From Oscillospiraceae bacterium (GTDB lineage Bacteria > Bacillota > Clostridia > Oscillospirales > Acutalibacteraceae): a stretch of DNA of 64,000 bases. The translations under genes and the position numbers were made by a program. Under the pieces are notes generated by a model. The model was not told the DNA's origin and made no database searches. It was given only the letters and a program-made list of their open reading frames with translations. The stretch spans positions 43,965 through 107,964 of the forward strand of contig SVPU01000005.1 in the NCBI GenBank assembly GCA_015065685.1, read 5' to 3'. Shown one piece after another: positions 22,301 through 32,345 of the stretch. Every line of letters begins with the position of its first letter. The stretch's first letter is position 1.

Positions 22301-23218
22301 TTATGCGATTTGTTGAGCAAGAGTTACTACAATCGGCATACTGATAAGCGACAGCAACGTGCTGAGCGATACCATATTAACAGAAAGTGAAGTATCTCCG
22401 CCAAACTTAGAGGCAAACATTGTGGTGTTGGCGGCAACAGGAGCACTGCAAGAAATAGCAAGTGATATTAAAAGATTTCCTCGTATCCCGCAAAGATACA
22501 TTATACCAAGTGCTGCCAACGGATAAACGAACAGTTTAAGAATTATAGCAAGTATACATTTTATTTCTTTTAAGCCGTCAAGCAAAGAACTGTGCGCTAA
22601 ATGGTAACCTATAATTATCATAGGTATGGGTGTGTTAAGCGCCGCAATATAAGAAACAGGCTCGTATATAACCTTTGGTACGGGTATCGAGAGAATAAAT
22701 ATCATCACACCTATTATAACTCCTATAATACCCGGATTGAGTATGAGTTTTTTAGGTGTCATATACTTTTTGTCACCGCTCATAACCAAAATGCCGTAGG
22801 TCCAGACAAAAACATTGAAAATTGCTATATAAGATGCCGCAAAGAAAACTCCTTCATCACCAAGCAAAACCTGTTGCAACGGCAATGACATAAATCCGCA
22901 ATTTGAAAAAACCGCGCCGTATAACAAAACCTTTTGTTTTGAAATATTCTTATGCCTTAAAAGCAAAGTGCTGACGAGAATAAAACCTATGTGCGAAACA
23001 AATGCCGCCGCAACACTTATAAGCAGCCCTTTAAGAAGCGCCTCATTAAACTCTCTTACAAAAGATTTTATAATAACGCAAGGCGTCACAAAGGTCAGCA
23101 CAACTTCTGTCATACCTTTAACCGTGGCATCATCGAGCATTTTTATTTTCGCTAAAAGGACACCTAAAAGTATGAGTATAAAAAGAATAATAACTTGGGT
23201 CAATACATTGATAAACAC
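22301..23218 (-). CDS. AEC-family transporter (auxin efflux carrier/malate permease type)
   Basis: 305 residues, ten hydrophobic helices in the 5+5 arrangement of the family, including FVTPCVIIKSF and SCSAPVAANTTMFASKFGGD, the typical late motif. Substrate not predictable; organic acids are common. Starts with GTG at 23218, sharing one base with the galT stop (TAGTG), so it is translationally coupled to galT. Confidence 0.85.
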   Translation of the reverse strand: MFINVLTQVIILFILILLGVLLAKIKMLDDATVKGMTEVVLTFVTPCVIIKSFVREFNEALLKGLLISVAAAFVSHIGFILVSTLLLRHKNISKQKVLLYGAVFSNCGFMSLPLQQVLLGDEGVFFAASYIAIFNVFVWTYGILVMSGDKKYMTPKKLILNPGIIGVIIGVMIFILSIPVPKVIYEPVSYIAALNTPIPMIIIGYHLAHSSLLDGLKEIKCILAIILKLFVYPLAALGIMYLCGIRGNLLISLAISCSAPVAANTTMFASKFGGDTSLSVNMVSLSTLLSLISMPIVVTLAQQIA

Positions 23219-24708
23219 TACTTGACACTCTCCAAAAATCTCACAAACGCATTTTTACCGTTCTCATCACGCTTGTAAACACCTGCGTGTTCAAGAACTT
23301 TTGCAAATACAACACCGATTTCTTCTTCAATAATTTTATCAATATTATCTTTCGAAATATCACCGTATTTATCACAAATTTCTTTTGCCCACTTTGAGTG
23401 CTTGGCAAGTGTTTCATCATTATCGATATTTTTGCCCTCAAGAATCGCTTCTTTAAGAAGAGCCATTTCGGTTTTAAGGCGCGCAGGAAGCACCGCCAAA
23501 CCCATAACCTCGATAAGACCGATATTTTCCCTCTTTATATGGTGAAGTTCTGCATGGGGATGATATACGCCCATCGGATGCTCATCGGTGGTAATATTGT
23601 TTCTAAGCACCAAATCAAGTTCATAAACCTCTCCGTTTTTACGGGCAATAGGTGTAATTGTGTTATGTGGCTCACCATCAGTCTCAGCAAAGATAAATGC
23701 GCTCTCATCGGTGTAACCGCGCCAGGCATCCAATATCTTGCAAGCAAGTTGTTCGAGTCTTTCATCGTCTTTGCTTCTGATTCTTATTACCGACATGGGC
23801 CATCTGACAATACCCGCCTCAACATCACTAAAGCCATCAAAACTGAATTTATGTTCAATAGGCGCCTTTGCCATTGCAAAGGTATAGTTTCCGCCTTGGA
23901 AATGGTCGTGCGAAAGAATTGAGCCGCCAACGATGGGCAAGTCGGCATTTGAGCCAACAAAATAATGCGGGAAAAGTTTTACGAAATCGAGCAATTTGCG
24001 GAAAGTACCATAGTTTATTGCCATAGGTGTATGCTTCGCGTTAAACACAATGCAATGCTCGTTATAATAAACATAGGGTGAATATTGGAAGCACCAATCA
24101 CTCTCGTTAATTGTTATGGGGATGATTCTGTGATTTTGTCTTGCAGGGAAATTAAGTCTGCCCGCATACCCCTCACATTCACGGCAGAGCATACATTTAG
24201 GGTAACCCACCTGTGCTGCATTTTTTGCCGCTGCTACTGCCCTGGGGTCTTTTTCAGGCTTTGAAAGATTAATGGTTATATCAAGTTCACCGTAATCGGT
24301 AGACTTTTTCCATTTCATATCCTTTTTTATTCTGTAACGGCGGATATAATCACTGTCACAACTGAGTTTATAAAAATAATCGGTTGCTTCTTTGGGTGAA
24401 ACTTCATAAAAACTATTGAATTTCTTAATGATTTCACTCGGTCTTGCCACCATTGCGCCCATAATTTTTGTATCGAACAAATCGCGGTGTGTTATAGTAT
24501 CTTCAATAATACCATTTTCCACCGCATAATCTAAAATTTCGCCCAGAGTTTCTTCGAGATTTACCTCGGAAAAAATCTCATCACATTCAAATTCATCAAG
24601 GCCCAATAGTTCGAGAATTTTGTTGGTTATGTAAATTACATCTTCTTTTTCAAAAAGTGAATTTTCAAGTCCATAGCAAACTAACTTTTTTATACTTTTT
24701 TCAATCAT
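23218..24708 (-). CDS. galT: UDP-glucose-hexose-1-phosphate uridylyltransferase (class II GalT)
   Basis: Leloir-pathway enzyme exchanging UMP between UDP-glucose and galactose-1-phosphate. 496 residues, the length of the Firmicutes class II form, with an N-terminal ~150-residue domain, CMLCRECEGY, the key SHDHFQGGNY segment and HNTITPIARKNG. galK and galE are not in the window. Operon with the AEC transporter; its own strong promoter lies just upstream. Confidence 0.94.
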   Translation of the reverse strand: MIEKSIKKLVCYGLENSLFEKEDVIYITNKILELLGLDEFECDEIFSEVNLEETLGEILDYAVENGIIEDTITHRDLFDTKIMGAMVARPSEIIKKFNSFYEVSPKEATDYFYKLSCDSDYIRRYRIKKDMKWKKSTDYGELDITINLSKPEKDPRAVAAAKNAAQVGYPKCMLCRECEGYAGRLNFPARQNHRIIPITINESDWCFQYSPYVYYNEHCIVFNAKHTPMAINYGTFRKLLDFVKLFPHYFVGSNADLPIVGGSILSHDHFQGGNYTFAMAKAPIEHKFSFDGFSDVEAGIVRWPMSVIRIRSKDDERLEQLACKILDAWRGYTDESAFIFAETDGEPHNTITPIARKNGEVYELDLVLRNNITTDEHPMGVYHPHAELHHIKRENIGLIEVMGLAVLPARLKTEMALLKEAILEGKNIDNDETLAKHSKWAKEICDKYGDISKDNIDKIIEEEIGVVFAKVLEHAGVYKRDENGKNAFVRFLESVK

Positions 24709-24736
24709 TTTTTTGCCCCCAAAACATATTGATTTA

Positions 24737-24766
24737 ATTATACAACACTCACTCGTAAATTGTCAA
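24737..24766 (-). promoter_or_regulatory. Promoter of galT
   Basis: Minus strand -35 TTGACA (24761-24766), 18-bp spacer, -10 TATAAT (24737-24742). Confidence 0.82.
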
Positions 24767-24789
24767 TGAAAGCAAAGCAATAAATTTAA

Positions 24790-24817
24790 AATTAAAAGCA
24801 GTGTTTTTCACACTGCT
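24790..24817 (-). terminator. Terminator after spo0A
   Basis: AGCAGTG / CACTGCT stem with a TTTTTCA-type loop, then TTTAATTTT on the minus strand. Confidence 0.78.
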
Positions 24818-24825
24818 TCCAATTT

Positions 24826-25602
24826 TCAGCCTGTTTTAAGTTTAAGTCTTAGTTTATCGCTTATCATCGCAATAAATTCACTGTTTGTGGGCTTACCCCT
24901 GTCATTTTGGATTGTATATCCGAAGTAAGAATTAAGCACATCAATATCTCCCCTGTCCCAAGCAACTTCAATTGCATGGCGGATTGCTCTTTCAACTCTT
25001 GAAGCGGTTGTTGAATGATTCTTTGCCACGGTGGGATAAAGCAGTTTTGTAACCGAATTTACAATATCACTGTTTTTAACCGAAAGAATTATGGCCTCTC
25101 TTAAGTAATGATAACCCTTAATATGCGCGGGAACACCTATCTGATGAATAATTTCAGTAACCATAAGTTCAAGTTCGGCATCGGTTAAAACATTATTTTT
25201 AACCACCAAAGGTGTCATCTCTGTTCTCCAACCCGAGAGTTGAATAATTCTCTCTGCGGCGGAATTTATATCAAAAGGTTTGAGAAAATAATAACTTATT
25301 CCCGCATTAAGTAATTCCTTTTCAAGTCTTGGGTTATCAAACCCCGACATCGCCATAAGAAGCGGTTGTTGTTTTTGCGGCAAATCGCGAATTTGATTTA
25401 AAACACCTAAAATATCAAGTTTAGGCATAAACACATCTGCCAAAACCACATCGGGTTTTTCACTTTTGATTTTACCGACAATACTAACTCCGTCTTTTTC
25501 GCAAAGCACAACCGTCATTCCGTATGCTTTAAATGCTTTCGCACAATTTTGACCAAATTCCGCAGAATCATCACCGATAACAATTTTTAACTTTTTTTCC
25601 AT
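24826..25602 (-). CDS. spo0A: Sporulation master regulator Spo0A
   Basis: Response regulator that switches cells to sporulation. Receiver domain with acidic pair Asp11-Asp12, phosphoacceptor Asp56 (VVLADVFMP) and Lys in YYFLKPF; C-terminal Spo0A DNA-binding domain (about 145-258) with [30 protein letters not shown] and [10 protein letters not shown]. 258 residues from ATG 25602 after GGAGGA; an 11-codon upstream extension lacks such a site. A 0A box upstream suggests autoregulation. Confidence 0.97.
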   Translation of the reverse strand: MEKKLKIVIGDDSAEFGQNCAKAFKAYGMTVVLCEKDGVSIVGKIKSEKPDVVLADVFMPKLDILGVLNQIRDLPQKQQPLLMAMSGFDNPRLEKELLNAGISYYFLKPFDINSAAERIIQLSGWRTEMTPLVVKNNVLTDAELELMVTEIIHQIGVPAHIKGYHYLREAIILSVKNSDIVNSVTKLLYPTVAKNHSTTASRVERAIRHAIEVAWDRGDIDVLNSYFGYTIQNDRGKPTNSEFIAMISDKLRLKLKTG

Positions 25603-25635
25603 AATTCTTCCTCCTGTATTTTTATCGTTTTCCAT

Positions 25636-25664
25636 ATATTACCATATTTTAACTTTAATTGCAA
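25636..25664 (-). promoter_or_regulatory. Vegetative promoter of spo0A
   Basis: Minus strand -35 TTGCAA (25659-25664), 17-bp spacer, -10 TAATAT (25636-25641). Confidence 0.6.
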
Positions 25665-25740
25665 GAGTTATTATGTATTTTCTGTAAAAATTACCTTATA
25701 TCACAACCTTGTCCTCATTTTTACATAATTTTCATCTTTA

Positions 25741-25751
25741 TTTCGACAAAA
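25741..25751 (-). promoter_or_regulatory. 0A box upstream of spo0A
   Basis: Minus strand TTTTGTCGAAA contains the complete Spo0A binding consensus TTGTCGAAA, about 140 bp upstream of the spo0A start and 77 bp upstream of the predicted -35. It fits binding by Spo0A~P at its own control region. Confidence 0.7.
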
Positions 25752-25761
25752 TATTGCAAAA

Positions 25762-25798
25762 AAACACCCTGTAAACCAAAAAAGTTTACAGAGTGCTT
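25762..25798 (-). terminator. Terminator after trmO
   Basis: CACCCTGTAAAC / GTTTACAGAGTG stem (one mismatch) and a T-run on the minus strand. Confidence 0.82.
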
Positions 25799-25801
25799 TT
25801 A

Positions 25802-26494
25802 TTATTCTGCCTTTTGAATTTCAAAAACTTTGAGATTTTTTTCTTCAACTTTGAATTTAATTTTATATTCAGAAAACTCAAAACTGTATATCCGCTCGGC
25901 ATCATCTTGGTAAGCGGGTCTTGGGTCACTTGCTAAAATTTCATCCAGTGAAAGTTTATCATCCCCAGAAAAAATTGTTTCGCATCCGTTTTCATAAACC
26001 ACGGTTAATTTGTTGCCAAAAACCCCTTCTGCAAAACCGCCGACTGCTTCGGGGTGCGAATCGGTATAAGGAATATACGGTTTAATATCGTATATCGGTG
26101 TACCGTCCAAAAGGTCGGCACCTGAAACAAGAATGGAAACCGAGCCGTCCTTCTCATTACAAAGTCCCTCAAATTTCACCGAAGAAAGACCTATTGGGTT
26201 CGGTCTATACGGTGAACGTGTTGCAAACACCCCTACCCTTTTGTTGCCTCCAAGCCTTGGCGGGCGAACAGTTGCTGACCATTCTTTTGATTCGGACTCG
26301 GAAAAATTCCATATAAGCCAAAGGTGTGAATAACCTTCTATACCTCTGAGCGCCTCAGGATTTCGGTATTTAGGCTCGAAGACTATTTTACCTTTAAGAG
26401 TTGGGATAAGACCGCTTTGGCGCGGAATCCCGAATTTAGTGGGAAATTCGGTTTTTATCTTTGCAATATTCTCAAATGTGTGTTTATTGTTCAT
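25802..26494 (-). CDS. trmO: tRNA (N6-threonylcarbamoyladenosine37-N6)-methyltransferase
   Basis: 230 residues. TrmO (YaeB) methylates t6A37 in tRNA-Thr using SAM. Diagnostic motifs: GIPRQSGL, LWLIWNF, VFATRSPYRPNPIGLSSVKF and LLDGTPIYDIKPYIPYTDS. The C-terminal ~80 residues form the extra domain usual in bacteria. Start overlaps the preceding membrane-protein gene by 11 bp, so the two are co-transcribed. Confidence 0.92.
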   Translation of the reverse strand: MNNKHTFENIAKIKTEFPTKFGIPRQSGLIPTLKGKIVFEPKYRNPEALRGIEGYSHLWLIWNFSESESKEWSATVRPPRLGGNKRVGVFATRSPYRPNPIGLSSVKFEGLCNEKDGSVSILVSGADLLDGTPIYDIKPYIPYTDSHPEAVGGFAEGVFGNKLTVVYENGCETIFSGDDKLSLDEILASDPRPAYQDDAERIYSFEFSEYKIKFKVEEKNLKVFEIQKAE

Positions 26495-27104
26495 TATTCT
26501 TTAAACTTCTCTTATATTCTTCGTGATTATAGTTTTTAAGAAAATTTTCCCACTCTTGTTCGGATAATTCACCCGTGTGATTTCTCTTATATTCCTCAAA
26601 AAGATTGTTAACCACACTTTTATACAATTTATCGGTCTTTATGCGTTCTCTCACCGAAATAAACATAAGCAAGGCAATAATTAAAAGCATTATGACAGCA
26701 GGCACTAAATGACGCCAATAAAAAGAGATTTTATAACCTAAAAAGCCGTTTTCATCCTTTAAAAAGTTGCCAACACTTAAAACTGTTAAAACCGAAGAAA
26801 CCGTGCTTATAATACCGCCTGTGACATTGAGTTTTAAGTTTGTTAATATGTATGCCAATATCAAAAGCGCCGTGCAGACAGAAACTGTTATAAGCGAGTT
26901 CTTATATAAACTCATCTGCTCGGAATCACTGTACATCATAAACCCAACAACATACATAAAATTCATAATAAATGTCCAGATAAGGAACAAAAGATATGCG
27001 ATTTTGCTTTTTTTATAAAGATTGCCGCTTGTTTTTTCATAAACTATTCCGCGTTTATATTCAATTTCCTTTACTCTTTCCAATACGCCTTGATACTTCT
27101 TCAT
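26484..27104 (-). CDS. Four-helix membrane protein of unknown function
   Basis: 206 residues from ATG 27104 after GGAG; a 53-codon upstream extension is open but crosses the promoter region. A short coiled N-terminus (YQGVLERVKEIEYKRG), four membrane helices (about 35-55, 65-85, 93-112, 130-150), then a charged C-terminal tail. No recognised family. Upstream of and overlapping trmO. Confidence 0.7.
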   Translation of the reverse strand: MKKYQGVLERVKEIEYKRGIVYEKTSGNLYKKSKIAYLLFLIWTFIMNFMYVVGFMMYSDSEQMSLYKNSLITVSVCTALLILAYILTNLKLNVTGGIISTVSSVLTVLSVGNFLKDENGFLGYKISFYWRHLVPAVIMLLIIALLMFISVRERIKTDKLYKSVVNNLFEEYKRNHTGELSEQEWENFLKNYNHEEYKRSLKNNEQ

Positions 27105-27198
27105 AATTTTACTCCAATATTTTATTAAATTAATTATACGGCTAAAACCTTTGCTTGACAAGTGTTTTTTATGTAATATAATTGAATAGGTGATAAAA

Positions 27199-27708
27199 AT
27201 GCAGATAAATATAGTTATGGTTGAGCCCGAAATTCCGCAAAACACAGGAAATGTTGCCCGCACCTGTGCGGCAACGGGAGCAAGACTTCATCTTGTGGGA
27301 CCTATGGGCTTTAAAATTGATGATAAGAAACTCAAGCGCGCGGGGCTTGATTATTGGCAATATCTTGATATTACATATTATAAAAATCTTGAGGAGTTTT
27401 TCCGGAAAAACGAGGGCGCGTTCTTCTTTTTCACAACCAAAGCACAGAATGTTTATTCGGATGTTTCATACCCCGATAACTGCTATTTGCTTTTTGGAAA
27501 AGAAACCAAAGGCTTGCCCGAAGAATTGCTTCTCAAACACCCCGATAATTGCGTGAGAATTCCAATGCAGGGTGAAATCAGAAGCCTTAACCTTTCAAAT
27601 TCGGTTGCGATTGCGGTTTATGAAACCTTACGCCAATGGAATTACCCCGAACTTCAAAATTTCGGACAGTTGCATAACTATGTATGGGGACAAAGTACCG
27701 AAGAATAA
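27199..27708 (+). CDS. trmL: tRNA (cytidine34-2'-O)-methyltransferase
   Basis: 169 residues. SpoU-type knotted methyltransferase modifying the wobble base. Motifs: EPEIPQNTGNVARTCAATG, LLFGKETKGLPEELL and the knot segment IPMQGEIRSLNLSNSVAIAVYE. ATG 27199 chosen because AGGTGA lies 6 bases upstream; an in-frame GTG at 27190 is inside that site. Monocistronic. Confidence 0.94.
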   Translation: MQINIVMVEPEIPQNTGNVARTCAATGARLHLVGPMGFKIDDKKLKRAGLDYWQYLDITYYKNLEEFFRKNEGAFFFFTTKAQNVYSDVSYPDNCYLLFGKETKGLPEELLLKHPDNCVRIPMQGEIRSLNLSNSVAIAVYETLRQWNYPELQNFGQLHNYVWGQSTEE

Positions 27709-27712
27709 ACGC

Positions 27713-27741
27713 AAGAGGACGGATAGAACCGTCCTCTTTTG
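27713..27741. terminator. Bidirectional terminator
   Basis: AAGAGGACGG / CCGTCCTCTT hairpin (loop ATAGAA) between converging trmL and the GH78 gene. Confidence 0.86.
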
Positions 27742-27744
27742 TTT

Positions 27745-30057
27745 TTAAATTCTTTTAAATTTAATTCCTTTAATATCATCAAACTCAACAGAAATTGAAT
27801 CGGGTGCTGAAACTGTATATTCGATTCCGCCCACAGTACGTTTAAACTCTGCTATAAATCTACCTTCATCCAGTGGAAAATCAAGTTTCTGCCAATCGAG
27901 AGAATCGGGGATTTTAGGTGACACAAAGAAGCCTTTTCTTCCTTCTTTACTTATTTTAATTCCCATAATTTCGCGTGTCTGGAAGGTTATAAACGAACTG
28001 CTCCACGGGTGGCACCAACTTGTATTAATCTTTTGGTCTTTACCCCAAACTTCCATACAAGTGGTAGCGCCTTCGCGCACCATATTTGTCCACGAAGTTT
28101 TATCATCGCCCGAAATTAAATCGTAAGCCAAGTCATATTCGCCAATGCGGTAAAGCAAACCTATAACATAATAAGCAAAATAAACTCCGCAACAAAGTCT
28201 TTTTTCTTTAATTTGATTTACAATTGGCGCAAAGCCATTTGGCGGAACAAGTCCGTGATAACACTGTATAATATTTGAATGAATCGCCGAATGTTCAGAA
28301 TCGGGAGTATCAAGATAAACTCCTTTTTCAAAATCATAACACTTATTATTAATGCTTTCACCGACCTTTTCGGCTCTGTGAGCATAAAATTCGGATTTTT
28401 CATTATCCCCCGCAAGCGAATAAAGTTTTTCACAACTTTTCAGAAAGCCGTAATAATATCCGTTAACGGTTGTTGATACTCCAAACTTTGCCTTTTTAAA
28501 ATCGTATCCGTCACGCTTGTTGCCCGGCCAATCTATTAAAATAGCATCATAATCTTCGCAAGGAATATGTTCAACATATTTAATATTATTGAGCAAACCG
28601 TCTTCATTTTCGAACCTGCTAAAATATTCAAAAACTCCGTCTGCTACATAAAGTTTTTCCTTTACAAAATCAAGGTCGCCTGTGTAACTGTAGAACTCCT
28701 CTAAGAAAAGCGGATAAATAAAGGAAAAATCTGCTAATACACCAACCGCACGTGAAGGGGTATGGCACATAAGAGCCGTAAAATGCCTTGCAGAATCAGC
28801 CAAATCGTTGATGAATTTCTTGTAAACTCTGATATCCCCTGTTAAGAGATAATGCGAAGCGCCCGTGATAAGTGCATCGGCTAAAAATCCGCCCTTTTCT
28901 CTTGTTGGGCAGTCGTAATATGTATCCTGTGTTCCGATTTCTACACCGTGGTGGCATATCTCCCAGATTTTGTTCATCATATCGTTTGAAGACTCAAATT
29001 TGGCGGTGTTTTCGGGGAACGGATATGAACGGTGGAATGTCCAAACATTTTTACTGTCGAGTGAAGAAAGACCGATTATTTCGGCATATCTGAATCCCTT
29101 GAAATCGAAAAACTCAATAAAATCTTCTCTGCCCGTAAGGGTTACAAACTCCTGATAGTTACAGTTGCAACGCATATCGTAACGAACACTGCCGTCATCA
29201 TTCAGTTCTTCACCGCAACGAATCTCAATAACATCACCCTTATTACCCTTGACAACAAGCGCAACAGAGCCGACATATTCCTTGCCAAAATCAAGGAAAA
29301 ATCCGTTTTCTATCTTTTCGATTTTGGCAAGATAAACTTTTTTATGTTTAACAGTTGGGGTGATTTGTGGCACAAGATTAAGATAATAAGGCATAGGATT
29401 GCCCGAAAGGCAAACCGAATCCCAAGCGGAAATATCGTAATCCGCATCAGTCCAACCGTCTTCCCAAAGGTTTAAATCAATATCTTCCGAAAACTGCGTT
29501 TCATAACCAAATATCTCACGGGTTGTTCTGGCGTTAGATTCCTTGCATTTCCAGGAACTGTCACTCGAAATAATTTGAGTTTTCCCATCAGAATAAGTGA
29601 TTTGCAGTTCGGCAATCATTCCGTGAGAATTATCGGCACTCATAAGATAAATATTAAAAAGACCTTGATAATAAACATGCACGCCGATAGCATTAACACT
29701 GCCCGACTTTATAAGGTCTGTTACATCATAGCAGTTATAATTATATGAAAAAGGATAGGCTTGAGCGGGACCCTCGCCAATAAAATCACCATTTATGTAA
29801 GCCTTGTAAATATCGTCACCCGTAATAAAAAGCAACGCCTTTTCAACTTTTTTATTTTCAGTGGTGAAATTTTTGCGGAACAAGGTGTGAATATTATTGT
29901 TTTCTGTTCTATATTTCGATGAGCCGTGTGCATCAAAAGTTAATGTATATGGAAGCGGACGAAATCTCTTGGTGGTAAGCCAAAAACTATGCCATTTAGA
30001 AATCTTTTCACCCGCTACACAACGGAAACGATAATTATCGTGAGGTGTTGTTCTCAT
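27745..30057 (-). CDS. GH78-like alpha-L-rhamnosidase
   Basis: 770 residues, no signal peptide. N-terminal beta-sandwich domains (FRKNFTTENKKVEKALLFITGDDIYKAYINGDFIGEGPAQAYPFSYN type, split here: YKAYINGDFIGEGPAQAYP), then the (alpha/alpha)6 barrel with DTYYDCPTREKGGFLADA, the variant of the GH78 catalytic motif, and VREGATTCMEVWGKD and SWCHPWSS. Likely removes rhamnose from imported plant oligosaccharides or glycosides. Start ATG 30057 after AAGGAG. Specificity is family-level inference. Confidence 0.85.
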   Translation of the reverse strand: MRTTPHDNYRFRCVAGEKISKWHSFWLTTKRFRPLPYTLTFDAHGSSKYRTENNNIHTLFRKNFTTENKKVEKALLFITGDDIYKAYINGDFIGEGPAQAYPFSYNYNCYDVTDLIKSGSVNAIGVHVYYQGLFNIYLMSADNSHGMIAELQITYSDGKTQIISSDSSWKCKESNARTTREIFGYETQFSEDIDLNLWEDGWTDADYDISAWDSVCLSGNPMPYYLNLVPQITPTVKHKKVYLAKIEKIENGFFLDFGKEYVGSVALVVKGNKGDVIEIRCGEELNDDGSVRYDMRCNCNYQEFVTLTGREDFIEFFDFKGFRYAEIIGLSSLDSKNVWTFHRSYPFPENTAKFESSNDMMNKIWEICHHGVEIGTQDTYYDCPTREKGGFLADALITGASHYLLTGDIRVYKKFINDLADSARHFTALMCHTPSRAVGVLADFSFIYPLFLEEFYSYTGDLDFVKEKLYVADGVFEYFSRFENEDGLLNNIKYVEHIPCEDYDAILIDWPGNKRDGYDFKKAKFGVSTTVNGYYYGFLKSCEKLYSLAGDNEKSEFYAHRAEKVGESINNKCYDFEKGVYLDTPDSEHSAIHSNIIQCYHGLVPPNGFAPIVNQIKEKRLCCGVYFAYYVIGLLYRIGEYDLAYDLISGDDKTSWTNMVREGATTCMEVWGKDQKINTSWCHPWSSSFITFQTREIMGIKISKEGRKGFFVSPKIPDSLDWQKLDFPLDEGRFIAEFKRTVGGIEYTVSAPDSISVEFDDIKGIKFKRI

Positions 30058-30216
30058 AAACCGCTCTCCTTTCGATATAGTTTTCTTTATCATACAATAA
30101 AAAACAAAATTTTACAAGGATAATTAAGATTTTAGTTTCATATTTATTTGGAATGGTTGCATAATTTTTTATTTAAAATGTATAAAATAATTTATATATA
30201 TAAATATAAATTTATA

Positions 30217-30244
30217 TTGAAAATTTGTAAAATTGTGGTACAAT
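30217..30244 (+). promoter_or_regulatory. Promoter of the pgk operon
   Basis: -35 TTGAAA (30217-30222), 16-bp spacer, -10 TACAAT (30239-30244). The rest of the 30094-30300 gap is very AT-rich and holds nothing else I can name. Confidence 0.72.
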
Positions 30245-30301
30245 ATAAATATGGTAAATTTTTAACAATATTTAATTTATTTTTTGAAAGGAAGTTTTTT
30301 A

Positions 30302-31513
30302 ATGAACGCTCTTAACAAAAAAACAGTTGATGATATCAACGTAAAAGGTCAAAAGGTTCTTGTTCGTTGTGACTTTAACGTGCCGCTTAAAAACGGTGTT
30401 ATAACCGACGAAAACCGTATCAATGCCGCTCTCCCCACAATTAAGAAATTAATTGCTGACGGCGGAAAAGTTATTCTCTGCTCTCACCTTGGTAAACCGA
30501 AGGGCGAACCCAAGCCTGAACTTTCTTTAGCACCCGTAGCCAAAGCTCTTTCAGAGAAACTCGGCAAAGAGGTTGTTTTCGCTGCTGACGATAATGTTGT
30601 TGGCGAAAATGCAAAGGCTGCAGTTGCCGCTATGAACGATGGCGACGTTGTATTACTTCAGAACACACGTTACCGCGCAGAAGAGACCAAAAATGGCGAG
30701 GCTTTCTCTGCTGAACTCGGTTCTTTGGCTGATATTTTTGTTAACGATGCTTTCGGTACCGCTCACAGAGCACACTGCTCAACTGTTGGTGTTGTATCAC
30801 ACGTTAAAGAGGCTGTTGCAGGCTACCTTATCGGTAAAGAGCTTAAATATTTGGGCAATGCTGTTGAAGAGCCTGTTCGTCCCTTTGTTTGTATCTTAGG
30901 CGGTGCTAAGGTTGACAGTAAGCTTCCTGTTATTGAAAACCTTCTCACCAAAGCTGATACACTTATTATCGGCGGTGGTATGGCTTATACCTTCCTTGCT
31001 GCTAAGGGCTATGGCGTTGGTAAATCTCTTATCGATGAAACCAAGATTGATTACTGCAAGGAAATGATGGAAAAGGCTGCAGCTAAGGGCGTTAAGATTC
31101 TTCTTCCTATTGATTGCACAGTTGTTGCTAACTTCCCCGACCCCATTGATGCTGAAATCGCAGTTGAATTTGTTGATGCTGATAAGATTCCCGCAGATAT
31201 GGAAAGCCTTGATATCGGACCTAAGACCGCAGAGCTTTATGCAAACGAAGTTAAAAATGCAAAAACAGTTGTTTGGAACGGACCTATGGGCGTGTTTGAG
31301 AACCCCACACTTGCAGCCGGAACATTAGCAGTTGCTAAGGCACTTGCTGAGACCGATGCAGTTACCGTTATCGGCGGTGGCGACTCTGCTGCAGCAGTTA
31401 ACAACTTAGGCTTTGGCGATAAGATGACCCACATCTCAACCGGCGGCGGTGCTTCACTTGAATTCTTAGAGGGCAAAGAGCTTCCCGGCATTGCAGCACT
31501 TAACGATAAATAA
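30302..31513 (+). CDS. pgk: Phosphoglycerate kinase
   Basis: 403 residues. Forms ATP from 1,3-bisphosphoglycerate. Signature [42 protein letters not shown] and C-terminal [13 protein letters not shown]. Start ATG 30302 follows GAAAGGAAG. First gene of pgk-tpiA-phosphodiesterase-gpmI. Confidence 0.98.
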   Translation: MNALNKKTVDDINVKGQKVLVRCDFNVPLKNGVITDENRINAALPTIKKLIADGGKVILCSHLGKPKGEPKPELSLAPVAKALSEKLGKEVVFAADDNVVGENAKAAVAAMNDGDVVLLQNTRYRAEETKNGEAFSAELGSLADIFVNDAFGTAHRAHCSTVGVVSHVKEAVAGYLIGKELKYLGNAVEEPVRPFVCILGGAKVDSKLPVIENLLTKADTLIIGGGMAYTFLAAKGYGVGKSLIDETKIDYCKEMMEKAAAKGVKILLPIDCTVVANFPDPIDAEIAVEFVDADKIPADMESLDIGPKTAELYANEVKNAKTVVWNGPMGVFENPTLAAGTLAVAKALAETDAVTVIGGGDSAAAVNNLGFGDKMTHISTGGGASLEFLEGKELPGIAALNDK

Positions 31514-31523
31514 TTAAAATTGG

Positions 31524-31543
31524 TAGGGCGAGAATTCGCCCTA
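31524..31543 (+). other. Intergenic hairpin between pgk and tpiA
   Basis: TAGGGCGA / TCGCCCTA stem with a four-base loop and no T-run; more likely an mRNA processing or stability element than a terminator. Confidence 0.5.
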
Positions 31544-31569
31544 CATTTATGTAAAAAGGAGAATTTAAA

Positions 31570-32337
31570 ATGAATAAAGCAAAAAGAAATGCAGTTATCG
31601 CAGGTAACTGGAAAATGAATAAAACCCCCGCTGAGACAACCGCTCTTATTAATGAAATGAAACCCCTCGTTGCAGGGGCTGACTGCAAGGTTGTTCTTTG
31701 CGTTCCTTTTATTGACATTGCTGCCGCTGTTGAAGCAGCAAAAGACAGCAACATCGAAATCGGTGCAGAAAATGTTCACTTCAAAGCTTCGGGTGCTTAC
31801 ACAGGTGAAATTTCTGCCGAAATGCTCGTAGCAAGCGGTGTTAAATATGTTGTTATCGGTCACAGTGAGAGACGTCAGTATTTCGGCGAGACCGACCAGA
31901 CAGTAAACCTTCGCACAATTGCTGCCGTTAATGCAGGTTTAACCGCTATTGTTTGCGTTGGCGAAACTTTAGAGCAAAGAGAACTCGGATACACCGAAAC
32001 TCTTCTTAAATATCAAACCAAAATGGCTCTTACAAACATTTCAAAAGAACAACTCAAAAACATCATCATTGCTTACGAACCCGTTTGGGCTATCGGCACA
32101 GGTGTTACCGCTACTGCCGAGCAGGCAGATGAAGGCAACGGTTTTGTTCGTGAAGCTATTGCAGAAGTTTATGGCAAAGAAGTTGCAGAAACCGTTACAA
32201 TTCAGTATGGCGGTTCAATGAACGCTAAGAATGCAGATGAATTAGTTGAGAAAGTTAATGTTGACGGCGGTCTTATCGGCGGTGCTTCACTTAAAGCAGA
32301 AGATTTCTCAGTTATCGTAAAGGCTGCAAGCAAATAA
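31570..32337 (+). CDS. tpiA: Triosephosphate isomerase
   Basis: 255 residues. GNWKMNKT (substrate Lys), [14 protein letters not shown] (catalytic His), [11 protein letters not shown] (catalytic Glu) and [20 protein letters not shown] phosphate loops are all present. Start preceded by AAAAGGAG. Second gene of the glycolytic operon. Confidence 0.98.
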   Translation: MNKAKRNAVIAGNWKMNKTPAETTALINEMKPLVAGADCKVVLCVPFIDIAAAVEAAKDSNIEIGAENVHFKASGAYTGEISAEMLVASGVKYVVIGHSERRQYFGETDQTVNLRTIAAVNAGLTAIVCVGETLEQRELGYTETLLKYQTKMALTNISKEQLKNIIIAYEPVWAIGTGVTATAEQADEGNGFVREAIAEVYGKEVAETVTIQYGGSMNAKNADELVEKVNVDGGLIGGASLKAEDFSVIVKAASK

Positions 32338-32345
32338 TTAAAATC

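Noticed and set aside
31237..31863. 208-codon open frame antisense across pgk and tpiA
   Set aside because: It spans two essential glycolytic genes and their intergenic hairpin, with no family features.
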